DNA from: Pseudomonadota bacterium
Lineage (GTDB): Bacteria; Pseudomonadota; Gammaproteobacteria; Steroidobacterales; Steroidobacteraceae
NCBI GenBank assembly: GCA_963204795.1
Contig: CAUJHX010000182.1
Span: forward strand, 1-56,902
Length of the DNA: 56,902 bases
Direction of reading: 5' to 3'
Part shown: piece by piece, positions 44,152-53,800 of the stretch
How the letters are laid out: every line of letters begins with the position of its first letter
Numbering within the stretch: the first letter of the stretch is position 1
Program-made: the position numbers and the translations under genes
The notes under the pieces: model-generated
What the model was told of the DNA's origin: nothing
The model's input: only the letters and a program-made list of their open reading frames with translations
The model's database searches: none

Positions 44152-44433
44152 ATGCGCATCTACACGCACCCGGCGGTCCCGTGGGTCTCCATTACCCCTC
44201 TCGACGACGGAAGCGCCTGGGTCACGGACACTCGCACCCACCAAACGATCCGCGCGTTCACCGAGCAGCAAGTTCACGAGTTCGCAGCGGCAGCCGCGCG
44301 CGCTCCTGGGCACTTCGGAGCCGGAGACGCGGTGGCTGCCGTGGCCGGGCGCATGGGCTTCCAGAAGTGCCCGCCATGCGCCCAGCGCCAGGCTCGGCTC
44401 AACGCGATGATCCCCAACCTCTGGCGGCGCTAG
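44152..44433 (+). CDS. 93-aa protein with CPPC motif
   Basis: MRIYTHPAVPWVSITPLDDG; a beta part, a helix (TEQQVHEFAAAAARAPGHFG), then MGFQKCPPCAQRQARLNAMI. CxxC near the C terminus may bind zinc or be redox-active. No Shine-Dalgarno. Confidence 0.65.
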   Translation: MRIYTHPAVPWVSITPLDDGSAWVTDTRTHQTIRAFTEQQVHEFAAAAARAPGHFGAGDAVAAVAGRMGFQKCPPCAQRQARLNAMIPNLWRR

Positions 44434-44442
44434 AGCGCGACA

Positions 44443-44487
44443 GCGGCCCCTCGCATCGGAGGGGGGGGTACGACGTCAAGGGGCCGC
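44443..44487. terminator. Hairpin between convergent genes
   Basis: GCGGCCCCT (44443-44451) pairs with AGGGGCCGC (44479-44487) across a 27-nt G-rich loop. Position after two converging stops supports a terminator role; T-runs are lacking. Confidence 0.5.
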
Positions 44488-44525
44488 CTTCGCCCCGCGA
44501 TGGTACAACCGGTCGGCTCGCTGGT

Positions 44526-45104
44526 CTACCTGAGCCCCGCCGGCCTTGGCATGCCGGCGTCAAGCGTCTGCAGCCTGCACGGCCCTGAGTAGCCGACGCG
44601 ACGGCCCGTGATCTCTTCCGCGATGGCATCCGCCACTCGCTCGACGGTGTCAGCGTCGCGGTCGCGCCACTGACGCATGGCTGCTGTGGCGGCCTGCGCT
44701 TGGCGCTTCGGATCGTTCATGGTCATGGTCGGGCGCCGGCCGCCACGCTTCAAGGGGTGCACTAGCCCGTCCGGAGACCAACCAAACAGCGCCGGGTAGG
44801 CGAAGTCCATCGCGTGCCCGAACTCGTGCGCCAAGATCGCCACCACCGTCAGCTCGGGCAGCTCCGCCAGCTCAGGGGTCACCAGGATGCTTCTGCCGTC
44901 CTCGGTTGCGCCCGCGAAGTGCCGCGCCTTGTCGTGGACCCACGGCGCACACTCGACGCGCACTCGGCGCATCTTGCTCTGGCCGAACAAGTTCATCTCG
45001 CTGCCGATGAAGACCTCACGCACGGCCTCGAAGAACGGATCGAGGATGACGAGCGCCTCGTCGCACGTGAGCGAGCTGCGCAGGAACGTGCAGCTGTCGC
45101 TCAC
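44526..45104 (-). CDS. HExxH zinc metalloprotease-like protein
   Basis: A 192-residue protein. LTVVAILAHEFGHAMDFAYP carries the HEFGH zincin motif (His93, Glu94, His97); the third ligand is not clear. GTG 45102-45104 overlaps the upstream stop and is preferred over an ATG at 45136. No signal peptide, so it may act in the virion or cytoplasm (prohead protease, tail or host-envelope protease are all possible). Confidence 0.78.
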   Translation of the reverse strand: MSDSCTFLRSSLTCDEALVILDPFFEAVREVFIGSEMNLFGQSKMRRVRVECAPWVHDKARHFAGATEDGRSILVTPELAELPELTVVAILAHEFGHAMDFAYPALFGWSPDGLVHPLKRGGRRPTMTMNDPKRQAQAATAAMRQWRDRDADTVERVADAIAEEITGRRVGYSGPCRLQTLDAGMPRPAGLR

Positions 45105-45547
45105 CCGCCGCGAGCCATGGCGACGCGTTGTTTCCATGCGTTCACGGCCTGCGGGTTGACGAGCCCACGACTGAGCCCCTGGTTGACGAGCTTGCGTGCC
45201 TCTTCGGGGGTGACGTGCGGAGCCAAGCCGGCGCCGTGACAGCGCGAGCACTGGAGCGAGGTGTACGCGTCCTGGTTGTTCTCGCTGTACTGCCAGCGCG
45301 CCGGCAACAGCGGCGGCGCGCCAGGAGTGTTGCTCCCGACAACGAACAGCTCTTCCCACTCCAGCACGACGTTGTGCGCCTTGCCGCACAGCCGGCACTT
45401 CATCTGCAACTGCAGACCGTCCGCAACGATGCGCTCCTTGACGCCCTCGAAGTCATCGAGGCCTCGACCGTCATGGATGCCACCTGTCTCACCCAGCACG
45501 TCGTCGAAGTAGTCGACCCCCGTCTCTCGCTTGCCTCGGAACATCAC
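45101..45547 (-). CDS. 148-aa zinc-binding protein
   Basis: Starts GTG-ATG. CRLCGKAHN and CSRCHGAGL are two CxxC pairs about 45 residues apart; C-terminal helical part (HVTPEEARKLVNQGLSRGLV). Function unknown. Coupled at both ends. Confidence 0.7.
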   Translation of the reverse strand: MMFRGKRETGVDYFDDVLGETGGIHDGRGLDDFEGVKERIVADGLQLQMKCRLCGKAHNVVLEWEELFVVGSNTPGAPPLLPARWQYSENNQDAYTSLQCSRCHGAGLAPHVTPEEARKLVNQGLSRGLVNPQAVNAWKQRVAMARGG

Positions 45548-45735
45548 TTGCTCCCTTTCACTACCACCGCCGACTTCGGATCTTCTGGCGGCGGCGGCTC
45601 GCTTTGTACCATGCGCTCGGCGCTTTCGACCAGCCTGAGAGCCTTCTCGTAGGGCTCGATCTGTCGTTCGATGACCCGAACTACAGCGGGTCGGACGACC
45701 CTGCCTGACTTGGTGCGCATTGCCGGGTGGCCCAT
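45544..45735 (-). CDS. 63-aa basic protein
   Basis: MGHPAMRTKSGRVVRPAVVR followed by a helix (EPYEKALRLVESAERMV) and a Pro/Lys tail. Function unknown. Confidence 0.6.
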   Translation of the reverse strand: MGHPAMRTKSGRVVRPAVVRVIERQIEPYEKALRLVESAERMVQSEPPPPEDPKSAVVVKGSK

Positions 45736-45739
45736 TCGT

Positions 45740-46129
45740 TCATTTTCGCATGCGAGGGAACAGGGCTGCAAGCGAGCCCTGCAGCTCCCCGATCTTTGCC
45801 ACCAGCTGCTCGCGGCGGCCACTGTCGATGGTAACGTAGGCCTGGAACTCCTCCACCGTCAGGGCTTCTCCGGAAAGCTCGGTGATTTTCGTCTCCAGTG
45901 CCCGTACTTCCTGGCGCAGCTCACGCTCCAGCCCTTCGATCTTGGCCATCAGGGGCTTCAGCTCTGGGCCCGCAAGGCCTGCATCCGTCTCGGACAGCCT
46001 CGGGGCCGCCGCGGGCGGCTCGGAGTCCAGGCGTCGTTTCGTGGCGCGAGTCGCCACGAAATAGCTCCCCGCCATCGAGCCCAGCAAGGTCCCTGCCAAG
46101 GTGGCCAGCTGTAGTCCATCCAGTTCCAT
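45740..46129 (-). CDS. 129-aa membrane coiled-coil protein
   Basis: N-terminal transmembrane helix (LATLAGTLLGSMAGSYFV) followed by basic residues and a long coiled coil (LMAKIEGLERELRQEVRALE). Inner-membrane stalk layout, spanin-like in topology. No Shine-Dalgarno is evident; a CCGAG-TAAG-CTCGG hairpin precedes the start. Confidence 0.65.
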   Translation of the reverse strand: MELDGLQLATLAGTLLGSMAGSYFVATRATKRRLDSEPPAAAPRLSETDAGLAGPELKPLMAKIEGLERELRQEVRALETKITELSGEALTVEEFQAYVTIDSGRREQLVAKIGELQGSLAALFPRMRK

Positions 46130-46157
46130 CAGTCCGAGCTTACTCGGAATTTGGGCT

Positions 46158-46517
46158 CTACGCTGTCCTGATGATCACCATCTCGCCCAGGCTCACCGAC
46201 CAGCTGCGCTCTTTGTCGGCCGGATCGCCCCCGTGAGACCGCAGGACCGCTTCGGCCTGCTCGCGCATCAGGGCCCCCTGCTTTTCGAGTTCGGCGATGA
46301 CCTCTGCTTTGCCCTTGGCGAGAGCGGCCACCTGTAGCTCGATGTTCGCCAGCGCGACCTTCAGCTGGATGGCGGTCTGGTCGAGCTTCTGCATCGCCAG
46401 CCGCTCACCTTCGGTCAGCGCGACCTTTCCACCGACTTCGAGCTTGCTCGCGTCGGTGGCACCATTCTGAGCCTTCTGCTGCGTCTTCCTCTGAATGCCC
46501 TTGGTGAGCTTTCCCAT
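46158..46517 (-). CDS. 119-aa coiled-coil protein
   Basis: MGKLTKGIQRKTQQKAQNGA, then a long heptad region (ALANIELQVAALAKGKAEVI) and a beta-like end (SWSVSLGEMVIIRTA). Starts 7 nt after the patatin stop. Possible partner of the patatin (position only). Confidence 0.65.
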   Translation of the reverse strand: MGKLTKGIQRKTQQKAQNGATDASKLEVGGKVALTEGERLAMQKLDQTAIQLKVALANIELQVAALAKGKAEVIAELEKQGALMREQAEAVLRSHGGDPADKERSWSVSLGEMVIIRTA

Positions 46518-46524
46518 AGCTGAG

Positions 46525-47394
46525 CTAGCTACCAAGTTTTGCCGGCGGCTGCAACGCTGTCTGTCGCCCGACCTCGAACTCAGCCCGGATCTGCGGCTGC
46601 TCGAAGGTGAGCGAGTCGGTCGCGAAGGGCTGCTGGGGGGCGTAGATGTTGATCTGCACGTCCCGGTACTGCCCCCCGAGCTTGGCAAGGTCGTTCTTTA
46701 GCCCCACGGCCTGGAGATCGTTCAGCACGATCTCCCCGAACATGATCTCGATGGCGCGCATCACGAAAGCCGGCACCGAGCGCGCCTTCGTGCGCCACTG
46801 GTCCCGGATGTCAGTCGGGCTCGTGACCACGACGTCGATCTCGGTGCACCCCATTCGGATCAGCTCCGCCACGGGCGTCACGTCCCGAAGGCCGCCGTCG
46901 CTCCATAGTTTGCCGTTGATCGTGACCGGCGAAAGCATGCACGGGAAGCTCGACGATGCGAGCACCCAGTCGCGCAGGGCCGGCTCGTTCTCGGAAGCCG
47001 CGAACACCTCGCGCGTCTCCCAGCACACCGCCACGATCCTGAGCTTCTTGCCGGAGGTCTGCACGAGCTTGGGCTCCAGCCTGCTCTGCACGAGCAGACG
47101 CAGCGGGCTCGAATCGAACACGCTTGGCTTCCAGAGCGCCGCGAGCTTTCCGACCCCAGACCAGTCCTTGAGCACGTCCTTCGTGCGCAACCCGAACCAG
47201 AGCTTCTTCAGCGCTTCGATCCCGTCCACTTCTTGTTCGCGCTTGAACTGCGACAAGAAGCTCGCGTTCAGAGCGCCGACGCTCACGCCAGCGAGCGCGT
47301 CGTAGGTGCGGCGCTCTTCGCGCATCAGCACGTCGAGTACGCCAACCTCGAAGGCGCCGTGGGCGCCTCCACCACTCAGAGCAAGACCACGCAT
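46525..47394 (-). CDS. Patatin-like phospholipase
   Basis: A 289-residue protein with the full patatin signature: GGGAHG (8-13, oxyanion hole), GVSVG with nucleophile Ser38, and DGG with Asp166. Patatins hydrolyse acyl chains of phospholipids. No signal peptide. ATG 47392-47394 is chosen because AAGG lies 8 nt upstream; GTG at 47403 is too close to the ribosome-binding site. Within a virion-surface gene block it may be a virion lipase used at entry, or a lysis enzyme. Confidence 0.9.
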   Translation of the reverse strand: MRGLALSGGGAHGAFEVGVLDVLMREERRTYDALAGVSVGALNASFLSQFKREQEVDGIEALKKLWFGLRTKDVLKDWSGVGKLAALWKPSVFDSSPLRLLVQSRLEPKLVQTSGKKLRIVAVCWETREVFAASENEPALRDWVLASSSFPCMLSPVTINGKLWSDGGLRDVTPVAELIRMGCTEIDVVVTSPTDIRDQWRTKARSVPAFVMRAIEIMFGEIVLNDLQAVGLKNDLAKLGGQYRDVQINIYAPQQPFATDSLTFEQPQIRAEFEVGRQTALQPPAKLGS

Positions 47395-47406
47395 CGTTCG
47401 CACCTT

Positions 47407-48006
47407 TCAGGCCGGAGTCGGATCGATCACAGGCTCCACCGCGTAAAACTCTGCTGCGGTGAAGCTCCCCGGGGAAACATCCCCAGAAGCGTACCGCCCG
47501 GGGTTTTCCTTGATCAGTGCCGACCTGGCTACAGAAAAGGGAGCAGACACGCCGGCTTCTCCGACGCCGCCCGTGTAGAGCGAGTAGATGCTCCCAGAGG
47601 TCTCCCAGATGGCGCACGTCAGATGCTGCGCAACATCAACGGCAGCGATGAGGTGCGGCGCCGCGAAAGTCGCCACGTAGATGCCGCCTGTGCTCACTGC
47701 CACGTCTACCGTGGCGAGTTTTGTCCCGTCCGTAAACCGGTACAGTGACGCCCTTGCCGTCGTCGCCGCGGATCCGGCCCAGACGAAACGGATGCCCGTG
47801 ATCGTCACCCGCCGCGTGAACACGTACGACGACCCGACGGTGTACGATCCGACAGAGGTCCCGCCGAAGGAGCTGTGCTTGTCGGCCAGCAGATCGACCC
47901 AGGAATGCTGAAGCTCTTCTGTGACCGCCCCGACCACAGTATCGCCAGCCGGCAACCTCGCCAGTCCGACATCTGGAACCAGAACTAACGGGCGGTAAGA
48001 AGCCAT
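47407..48006 (-). CDS. DUF4082-like virion-surface protein
   Basis: A 199-residue beta-rich protein. RRVTITGIRFVWAGSAATTA, then LYRFTDGTKLATVDV and a Y.A.F..P..I sequence, follow the order of DUF4082-type carbohydrate-related beta-sandwiches. Likely fibre tip or decoration. Starts MASYRPLVLVPDVG. Confidence 0.6.
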   Translation of the reverse strand: MASYRPLVLVPDVGLARLPAGDTVVGAVTEELQHSWVDLLADKHSSFGGTSVGSYTVGSSYVFTRRVTITGIRFVWAGSAATTARASLYRFTDGTKLATVDVAVSTGGIYVATFAAPHLIAAVDVAQHLTCAIWETSGSIYSLYTGGVGEAGVSAPFSVARSALIKENPGRYASGDVSPGSFTAAEFYAVEPVIDPTPA

Positions 48007-48039
48007 CTCACGTCACCGCCCCTTGCGTGGGTACACTCT

Positions 48040-48732
48040 TCAGGCGGTCACCGTCTCTCGGAAGCAGAGCAGCCAGCCACCGATGGTCCCTGCACCGGCA
48101 GACGTCTTGATGACCTCGAAGCGGACCCTCCAGCTCGGGTGCAGCCACTCCGTTTTGTACACGTCGATGTCCCAGACTCCGAGCGGGTGCCCGCAGCTGA
48201 TCGAGCGCACGAGGTACGCTAGGACGTCGAAGCTCAGAAGGTTCCACCCGGCTTGTCCGGGATTCTGCGACGGAGTCACCTCGCCCGTCCAGTCGTCAAC
48301 GTCCCAGAAGCCATTTTCCTCGGACGCCTTCACGGGTACTGCGGCCGACAGATCCACGGTGTGGCTTCCATCTCCGGCCGCAGGCACGTACAGGTCCATC
48401 CCGGGGCCGAGCGGCACGATGTTGACGTTGCCTGTCCCTGGGGTCGGAGTCGCGACGGTGGCCGGCATGCGGATGCCAACCGAGAACTCGTCGTCAGGCC
48501 CCCAGCTCGCGCTCGGGCGCCACCAAATCTGACCGTCGTTGATCTCGACCGGCTCGCTGAAACTGAACTCCATGACCTGGCTGCCTGCGTCCTGGAAGTC
48601 GATGCGCATGGGCTGACCTAGCCCGCGGCCGTTCGGGCCGTCTCCGCGCCCTGTGAGCCACGTGAGCAGCCCCTCGGTGCAGGGGTTCATCAGGACAATT
48701 GGTTTGCCTTCGGCTGTCTTGGGGGTTCCCAT
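48040..48732 (-). CDS. 230-aa fibre or decoration protein
   Basis: MGTPKTAEGKPIVLMNPCTE; an all-beta protein with Trp, Gly and Asp (GQIWWRPSASWGPDDEF, GVWDIDVYKTEWLHPSWRVR). No catalytic motif. The flanking genes and composition suggest a surface or receptor-binding protein. Separated by 3 nt from the gene upstream. Confidence 0.6.
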   Translation of the reverse strand: MGTPKTAEGKPIVLMNPCTEGLLTWLTGRGDGPNGRGLGQPMRIDFQDAGSQVMEFSFSEPVEINDGQIWWRPSASWGPDDEFSVGIRMPATVATPTPGTGNVNIVPLGPGMDLYVPAAGDGSHTVDLSAAVPVKASEENGFWDVDDWTGEVTPSQNPGQAGWNLLSFDVLAYLVRSISCGHPLGVWDIDVYKTEWLHPSWRVRFEVIKTSAGAGTIGGWLLCFRETVTA

Positions 48733-48735
48733 GGC

Positions 48736-50364
48736 TCAGTCGTCCTCCACCGTGAACACGAAGATCAGATCGAAGCTGCCGACCGTGGTCGTGGTCGCGC
48801 ACTTGATGTGGTATCCCTCGCCGGGACGCAGAACGAATGGCTTCAGCGCCGGATCCTTCTTCGAGAAGTTCGGGAAGACGTCCTGCAGGCCGGCCTGGAA
48901 CCCTTCGGTGTCCAGTGCGCCACCGGTCCACTCGTCGGAACTCCACTCCCAGCGCCACACAGCAGCGCTGGCCCCTGTGACTGTTGCACCAGTGCGCGCC
49001 GTAACCTCTGACGGCAGCGTGTCGTTGCTGTCCCGGGACGTAGGAGTGATGGCTGTGCCGGCCGAGTGACCAGTGATGGTCTCCAGGTTGAACGTCACCA
49101 CCGTGCCAGTAATTGCAGTGAGCTGCGTGTTGCGGATGTAGATGGCTCGGAGCTTCAGTAGCTGCGTAGACGCGCCATCCAAGAACAGCGAGATCAGGCT
49201 CTTGTTGGTGGTGAGTGCAACGTCCGCCGCGAATGCCTGAAACGTCGGGAACTCGATGGGCTGTACGAACAGACCGCCGCCAGATCCAACGCTCACCTGC
49301 TGGGGCAGCCCCGCGGGGTTCTTGCCGACGATCTGCGACGGGATCGGCTCTCCCGAGAACGAGTTCGCGATCTCGACGCGATTGGCGTTGTTGACCCAGT
49401 ACCAGTTGATCGTGAGCGTCGTGGTAGATCCGACAGCTGCCGTGTTTTCGATCTCTGCGACGGCCCACATGACCGTGTAGGGCAGCGGGATCTGGCTCGT
49501 GTGATGAGCGCTGATCACGCCGTCGATATGAAGCGAGACACTCTGCCCTGTCATCGTGATGGCGTAGCGATGCTCCGCTGTCGTGACGCCGCCGTTTGGC
49601 AACGTGACCGTGGTGTCCTCGGTGTTGCCGTTCACTGTCGTGCGGAAGACGACCTGAGTGTTTCCGAGCGACGCATCGAACAGAACCAGGGCTCGCTCAG
49701 ATGGAGACGCCACGTCGTCCACCAGACCGATGTAGGCATTCTGGTTGGTGACGCGCGTTCCGCAGCTGGCCAGGAACTGCACATAGAGCGGTCCGTAGTC
49801 CACTAGGCGGCTGATCGAAGTGTCGTCACCGCTACCAAGTCCGTTCGTGATGGCTACCGTAGAGCTTCCGACCGTGATCGAACCGGTCGTATCGGTGACC
49901 CAGTTGCTCCATGAGCTGGCCGAAGCTCCGGTGGATCCGCCGTAGGGCTCGGTCAGCTCCAGCTCGGTGTCGCTGATGACCTCCGCCACGCGAGCCCAGT
50001 AGGCTTCACTGTCGGAGTCGCGCTTCACGTACATCTGCGAGTTGACCTCGCTCGTGAACAGCGTTCCAGATCCAGTGACCGTGGTGGAGCCGTTGGTGAA
50101 CGACGGTGTTCCGGTCAGCGCGGTGGACAGTGAGCTTCCTGGGAAGTGATCTCGGAACGATCCTTCATCCGTGTGGACAGGCCCGCGCGTTTGCAGTGAA
50201 CCAGAGGAGTCGAGCAGTGCGTCTCCCTTGATTCCTGTGCTGTAGGACCACGGATCTGGCGAGAAGCTCGACCGGAGATTGCCTGCAACGGGCTGACCGT
50301 TGCCTAGCTCGATGGGGTTGCCGCTGGCATCGTAGAGGATGACCGCTGGATTCCAGTTGCTCAT
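48736..50364 (-). CDS. 542-aa fibre protein
   Basis: N-terminal attachment-like part (LYDASGNPIELGNGQPVAGN), then a Ser/Thr/Gly-rich beta region. Residues ~150-300 contain a lectin-like or jelly-roll type stretch (RALVLFDASLGNTQVVFRTT, HRYAITMTGQSVSLHIDGVI) as in concanavalin-like fibre domains. The end (GEGYHIKCATTTTVGSFDLI) is beta-rich. Probable tail fibre or head fibre. Confidence 0.65.
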   Translation of the reverse strand: MSNWNPAVILYDASGNPIELGNGQPVAGNLRSSFSPDPWSYSTGIKGDALLDSSGSLQTRGPVHTDEGSFRDHFPGSSLSTALTGTPSFTNGSTTVTGSGTLFTSEVNSQMYVKRDSDSEAYWARVAEVISDTELELTEPYGGSTGASASSWSNWVTDTTGSITVGSSTVAITNGLGSGDDTSISRLVDYGPLYVQFLASCGTRVTNQNAYIGLVDDVASPSERALVLFDASLGNTQVVFRTTVNGNTEDTTVTLPNGGVTTAEHRYAITMTGQSVSLHIDGVISAHHTSQIPLPYTVMWAVAEIENTAAVGSTTTLTINWYWVNNANRVEIANSFSGEPIPSQIVGKNPAGLPQQVSVGSGGGLFVQPIEFPTFQAFAADVALTTNKSLISLFLDGASTQLLKLRAIYIRNTQLTAITGTVVTFNLETITGHSAGTAITPTSRDSNDTLPSEVTARTGATVTGASAAVWRWEWSSDEWTGGALDTEGFQAGLQDVFPNFSKKDPALKPFVLRPGEGYHIKCATTTTVGSFDLIFVFTVEDD

Positions 50365-50771
50365 ACGATTGTCCGAGTTCTGGTCGTCTCGACGACGCCT
50401 GAATAGCTGAACGTGTCAGTCACGGTCAGCACTACGGTCACGCCGTCCGTGGCGTACATCTGCCAGACCTCCGTGGCCGGAGTCTTGTTGGAGTTTCGGG
50501 TGATGTTGCACTGGACGATCTTCTGGGTCATCCCGGCGCTGGTCCACCAGATCACAGACGTGGGAAAGGCGTCTCCGCTCGGCAGCTGCTGTCTGTACGC
50601 TCCCGACGCGAACCCGCCAGCCGGACCCTCGTCGATGAAGTGGATCAGCTGGCGAAGTGCCTGATGCGAGGCTTCGCTGACCGCAGGAGAACCACCGAGA
50701 TCCAGGGTGTCAGAGCCCTGGAGCTGTTCGACCTGCCCCGAGTTCTGCACCAATGGTTTTCGTGTGGCCAT
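50361..50771 (-). CDS. 136-aa fibre-associated protein
   Basis: MATRKPLVQNSGQVEQLQGS; N terminus shares its style (KPLVQNSG...QLQGSDTL) with the giant glycine-rich protein (KALVIQSGVTKQIPNGDTLI), which suggests a common attachment module. Followed by beta strands. ATGA overlap with the 542-aa gene. Confidence 0.65.
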   Translation of the reverse strand: MATRKPLVQNSGQVEQLQGSDTLDLGGSPAVSEASHQALRQLIHFIDEGPAGGFASGAYRQQLPSGDAFPTSVIWWTSAGMTQKIVQCNITRNSNKTPATEVWQMYATDGVTVVLTVTDTFSYSGVVETTRTRTIV

Positions 50772-50784
50772 ACGTGTCCCCGGG

Positions 50785-50808
50785 CCCCCTCGACCCTAGC
50801 CGAGGGGG
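50785..50808. terminator. Hairpin after the glycine-rich gene
   Basis: CCCCCTCG (50785-50792) pairs with CGAGGGGG (50801-50808), 8-nt loop. It lies between the stop of the 1211-aa gene and the start of the 136-aa gene. No T-run; partial termination or mRNA end protection. Confidence 0.5.
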
Positions 50809-50827
50809 CTTGTGTTGCTGTCCAGGA

Positions 50828-53800
50828 TCAGAGCTGGATCGGGAGCTGGACCTGGATCAGCATCGTGGTCGTGGTGAGCGCGATGCCCACCGGAGCCACG
50901 TACTCGCCCGAACCCGTCGGGGGGTTCGGGTCCACCTCTCCAGCCGTCGTGGACAGGTAGATTTTGTCACCGGCGGTCGGAGCCGTCGTGAACACCGGAG
51001 TGCACACGCCAGCTGTCTTCACGCTGCCGCTCGTTCCTTCATAGAAGCCGAAGCAGCGAGCCTGCGCGGCAGTGCCGTTGGCGTCACAAGCGGTCACCGT
51101 GCTGGCGCCGCTCACGTGGACAGCGTGGCCAGTGGTGACGCCGGTGGTGGTGAGCCCGCTGATGATGATGCTGTTGCTCGGTCCGACCGGGGCGTTGACC
51201 GAGCCGTCCTTGGTGATCTGGACGTAGTTGCCGGCCGGGTCCGCGTAGAACAGCTCGGTGTCTCCACCGTCGTCCTTGGTGTAGACGATGCCGGTGTCCG
51301 CGCCAGGGGTGGTGTTGGCGGACTCGAAGATCGAGAGCTTCGCGCCGCCGGTGCCTGCGCCCGAGCCGAGCAGCGAGAGGATCTGGTTGGTTCCGGTCAG
51401 CCTGACTGCGCCGGTGCCAGCGAAGCTGGTGACCGGGTTGTCGCTGGTGTTGCCGATGTTGATCGCGTTGACCTGATTGGTGCCGATCAGGATGTTGCCG
51501 TTGGTCGTTCCGAGACCACCGTCGATGCTGGCTGCTCCGCCCGCGCCCGAGGCGGTCCCGCCGCCGACGACGCTGACCAAGCCGCCTGCGCCCGCGGTAG
51601 CAGCACCACCGCGCAACCATGCGTCTCCACCGTCTCCGGTGGCTCCTCCTGCGCCCGCGGTCACGTTCAGCTCGCCGCCGGCTCCGGTGCCGTTGCCCGT
51701 GCCAGACTTGACGTCGAGCTGTCCGCCCGCGGCGTTCAGGGTGGTGCTGGTCTTGACCTGGACCGTGTGAGCGATCTCTTCGGTCAGGTTCAGGTTCGCG
51801 CCGTTGATCTCGACCGCGCCGGTCCCGCGGAACAGATACTGCGGGTTGGTGGTGTTGTTGCCGAACGTCATCTGCTCGGCCGCGTTCGTGGTCGTGATCA
51901 GCAGGTAGCTGTTCGCGGCCTCGCGGATGCGGAACGCGCTCGCGTAGGCATCCTGGATGATGATGCTGTCACCAGGGCCACCCGAAGCGCCGGTGAACTG
52001 GATGTCGTTCGCGCCGGTGCTGTTTCCCGCCGCCAGCGTCGCAGCCAGCGTCGCGGCGCCACCCGTAGCGAGGTCGACGTAAGCGGCGCCGCTGATCGAC
52101 ACCTGGAACGTGCTGGTGGTGTTGTTGTAGCGGAGCCGGCCTTCACCTGCGGGGCTCACCGCCGCAGTGACGCCGTTCGCGAACTCCTCGAAGCCGGCGC
52201 CCAGCCGCACGGTCCCGGTTCCCTGGAAGGTCGTGCCCGGGTTCTGGGTCGCGTTGCCGATGAGGATCTGGGAGGTCTTGCCGGAGATGGCATCCACGCC
52301 GATGCTGATCGTCCCGTGGGTGCCGGCGCCGGTTCCCTGGCCGGCTTCGATGGCGACGTTGCCGCCGTTGGCGCCGCCTGCGCCGCCGTTGGCACCCGCG
52401 TTGCCGGCGATCAAGTTGCTGGCGCCGCCTGCCCCAGCGACGCCAGTTGCTGAGCCTGCGCCACCAGTTCCACCCAGCGCTGAGCCCGACCCGCCTTGGC
52501 CACCCGCTCCGGAACCGCCAGCCGCTGCACCGCCGGTCCCGCCTTGGGCCCGACCGAAGCCACCCGCGCCACCAGGAGTTGCGCCGGTTGCCACGCCACC
52601 GACGCCGCCGATCACGCGCGAGAACCCGCCCGTGGTGGTCGTCACTGCCGCGCCGCCAGTCAGCTGCGCGTCGCCCGGGGTGCCCGTGGTGGTGGCGTTG
52701 CCTCCGCGCATGGTGAGCGGTCCGCCGTTTCGGGCGGGGCCAACGCCGTCGCCGCCATTGATGAACACGGAGCCACCATTTCCGTTCGATGGCACACCAC
52801 CTTGCACGGTGACGTTTCCGCCAGCGTAGGTCGCTGCGTAGGACTCGCCTCCTTGGAGCAACAGATTTCCGCCTGCTGACAGTGCCTGCGAAGCGCCACC
52901 AGAGACGGTGCACAAGCCGCCCTGGCCGCCAGTGTTGCCACCGACGCCACCGGAAACGACGCAAGTGCCACCGGTGCCGAGCCCGGTGCCGCCCTGGCCG
53001 CCGCTGAACGTCGCGCCGCCGCCGCCGCCGGCGTTGGTGCCGTTGCCGCCGCTCACGCTGACAGCGCCGCCTGTGCCCGAGGTGCCCGTGGCATGGCCGC
53101 CGCGCACGACCGCCGAACCGCCGAAGCCACCAGCGCCGCTCGGACCAGCGCCGCCGATCACCGACGCGTTCGCGCCAGCGCTGGAGCTGCCACCCGCTCC
53201 GGCCGTGATGATCACGGTGCCTGCTGCTCCGGATCCGGTCGCCGTTCCGCCCGTGACGGTAACGCCGCCACCGGCTTGGTTCACGCCCGCGCCGTCGCGA
53301 GCGGTCACGGCGACCCCGCCGCCGGCTCCCGTGCCGATGGCCGCGCCACCGCGCAGAGTCGCCAAGCCACCGTTGCCTGTGCCTGCGCTGCCGCTGCCTG
53401 CTGTCAGCGTGAGCGCTCCGCCCGCGCCGCTGCCGGAGCCGCCGCTGCCGGCCGTGACCGTGACGGCGCCGCCAGCGCTTGCTGCGCCGCCCTGCTGAGC
53501 GCTGACGCTCACCGGGGCACCCGCGCCGGTCGCTGCCGAGAAGAAGGCAATCGAGAACGTCAGACCGGCCTGGCCACCGACCACGATGCTGTCTTGCTGG
53601 ACGCCGTCTCCGGAGAAGACGATGTTGGATCCAGAAGTCGTGGACGTCGTGCCGGTGGTATTTCCCGCCGTCAGGACCGAGTCGAGGTCTGACGCAACCG
53701 GAGCGGCACCCGTGAGCTGCGTGACGGTACCCGAGCTGTCCGCACGGAAGAACAGCTGCGTCGTGCCAGCAACGTCCTTGGTGTAGACCGCGCCGATGTT

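Noticed and set aside
50753-53692. Several long plus-strand frames over the glycine-rich gene
   Set aside because: Antisense reading of GGN repeats gives long open Pro/Ala frames; no ribosome-binding sites or domains.
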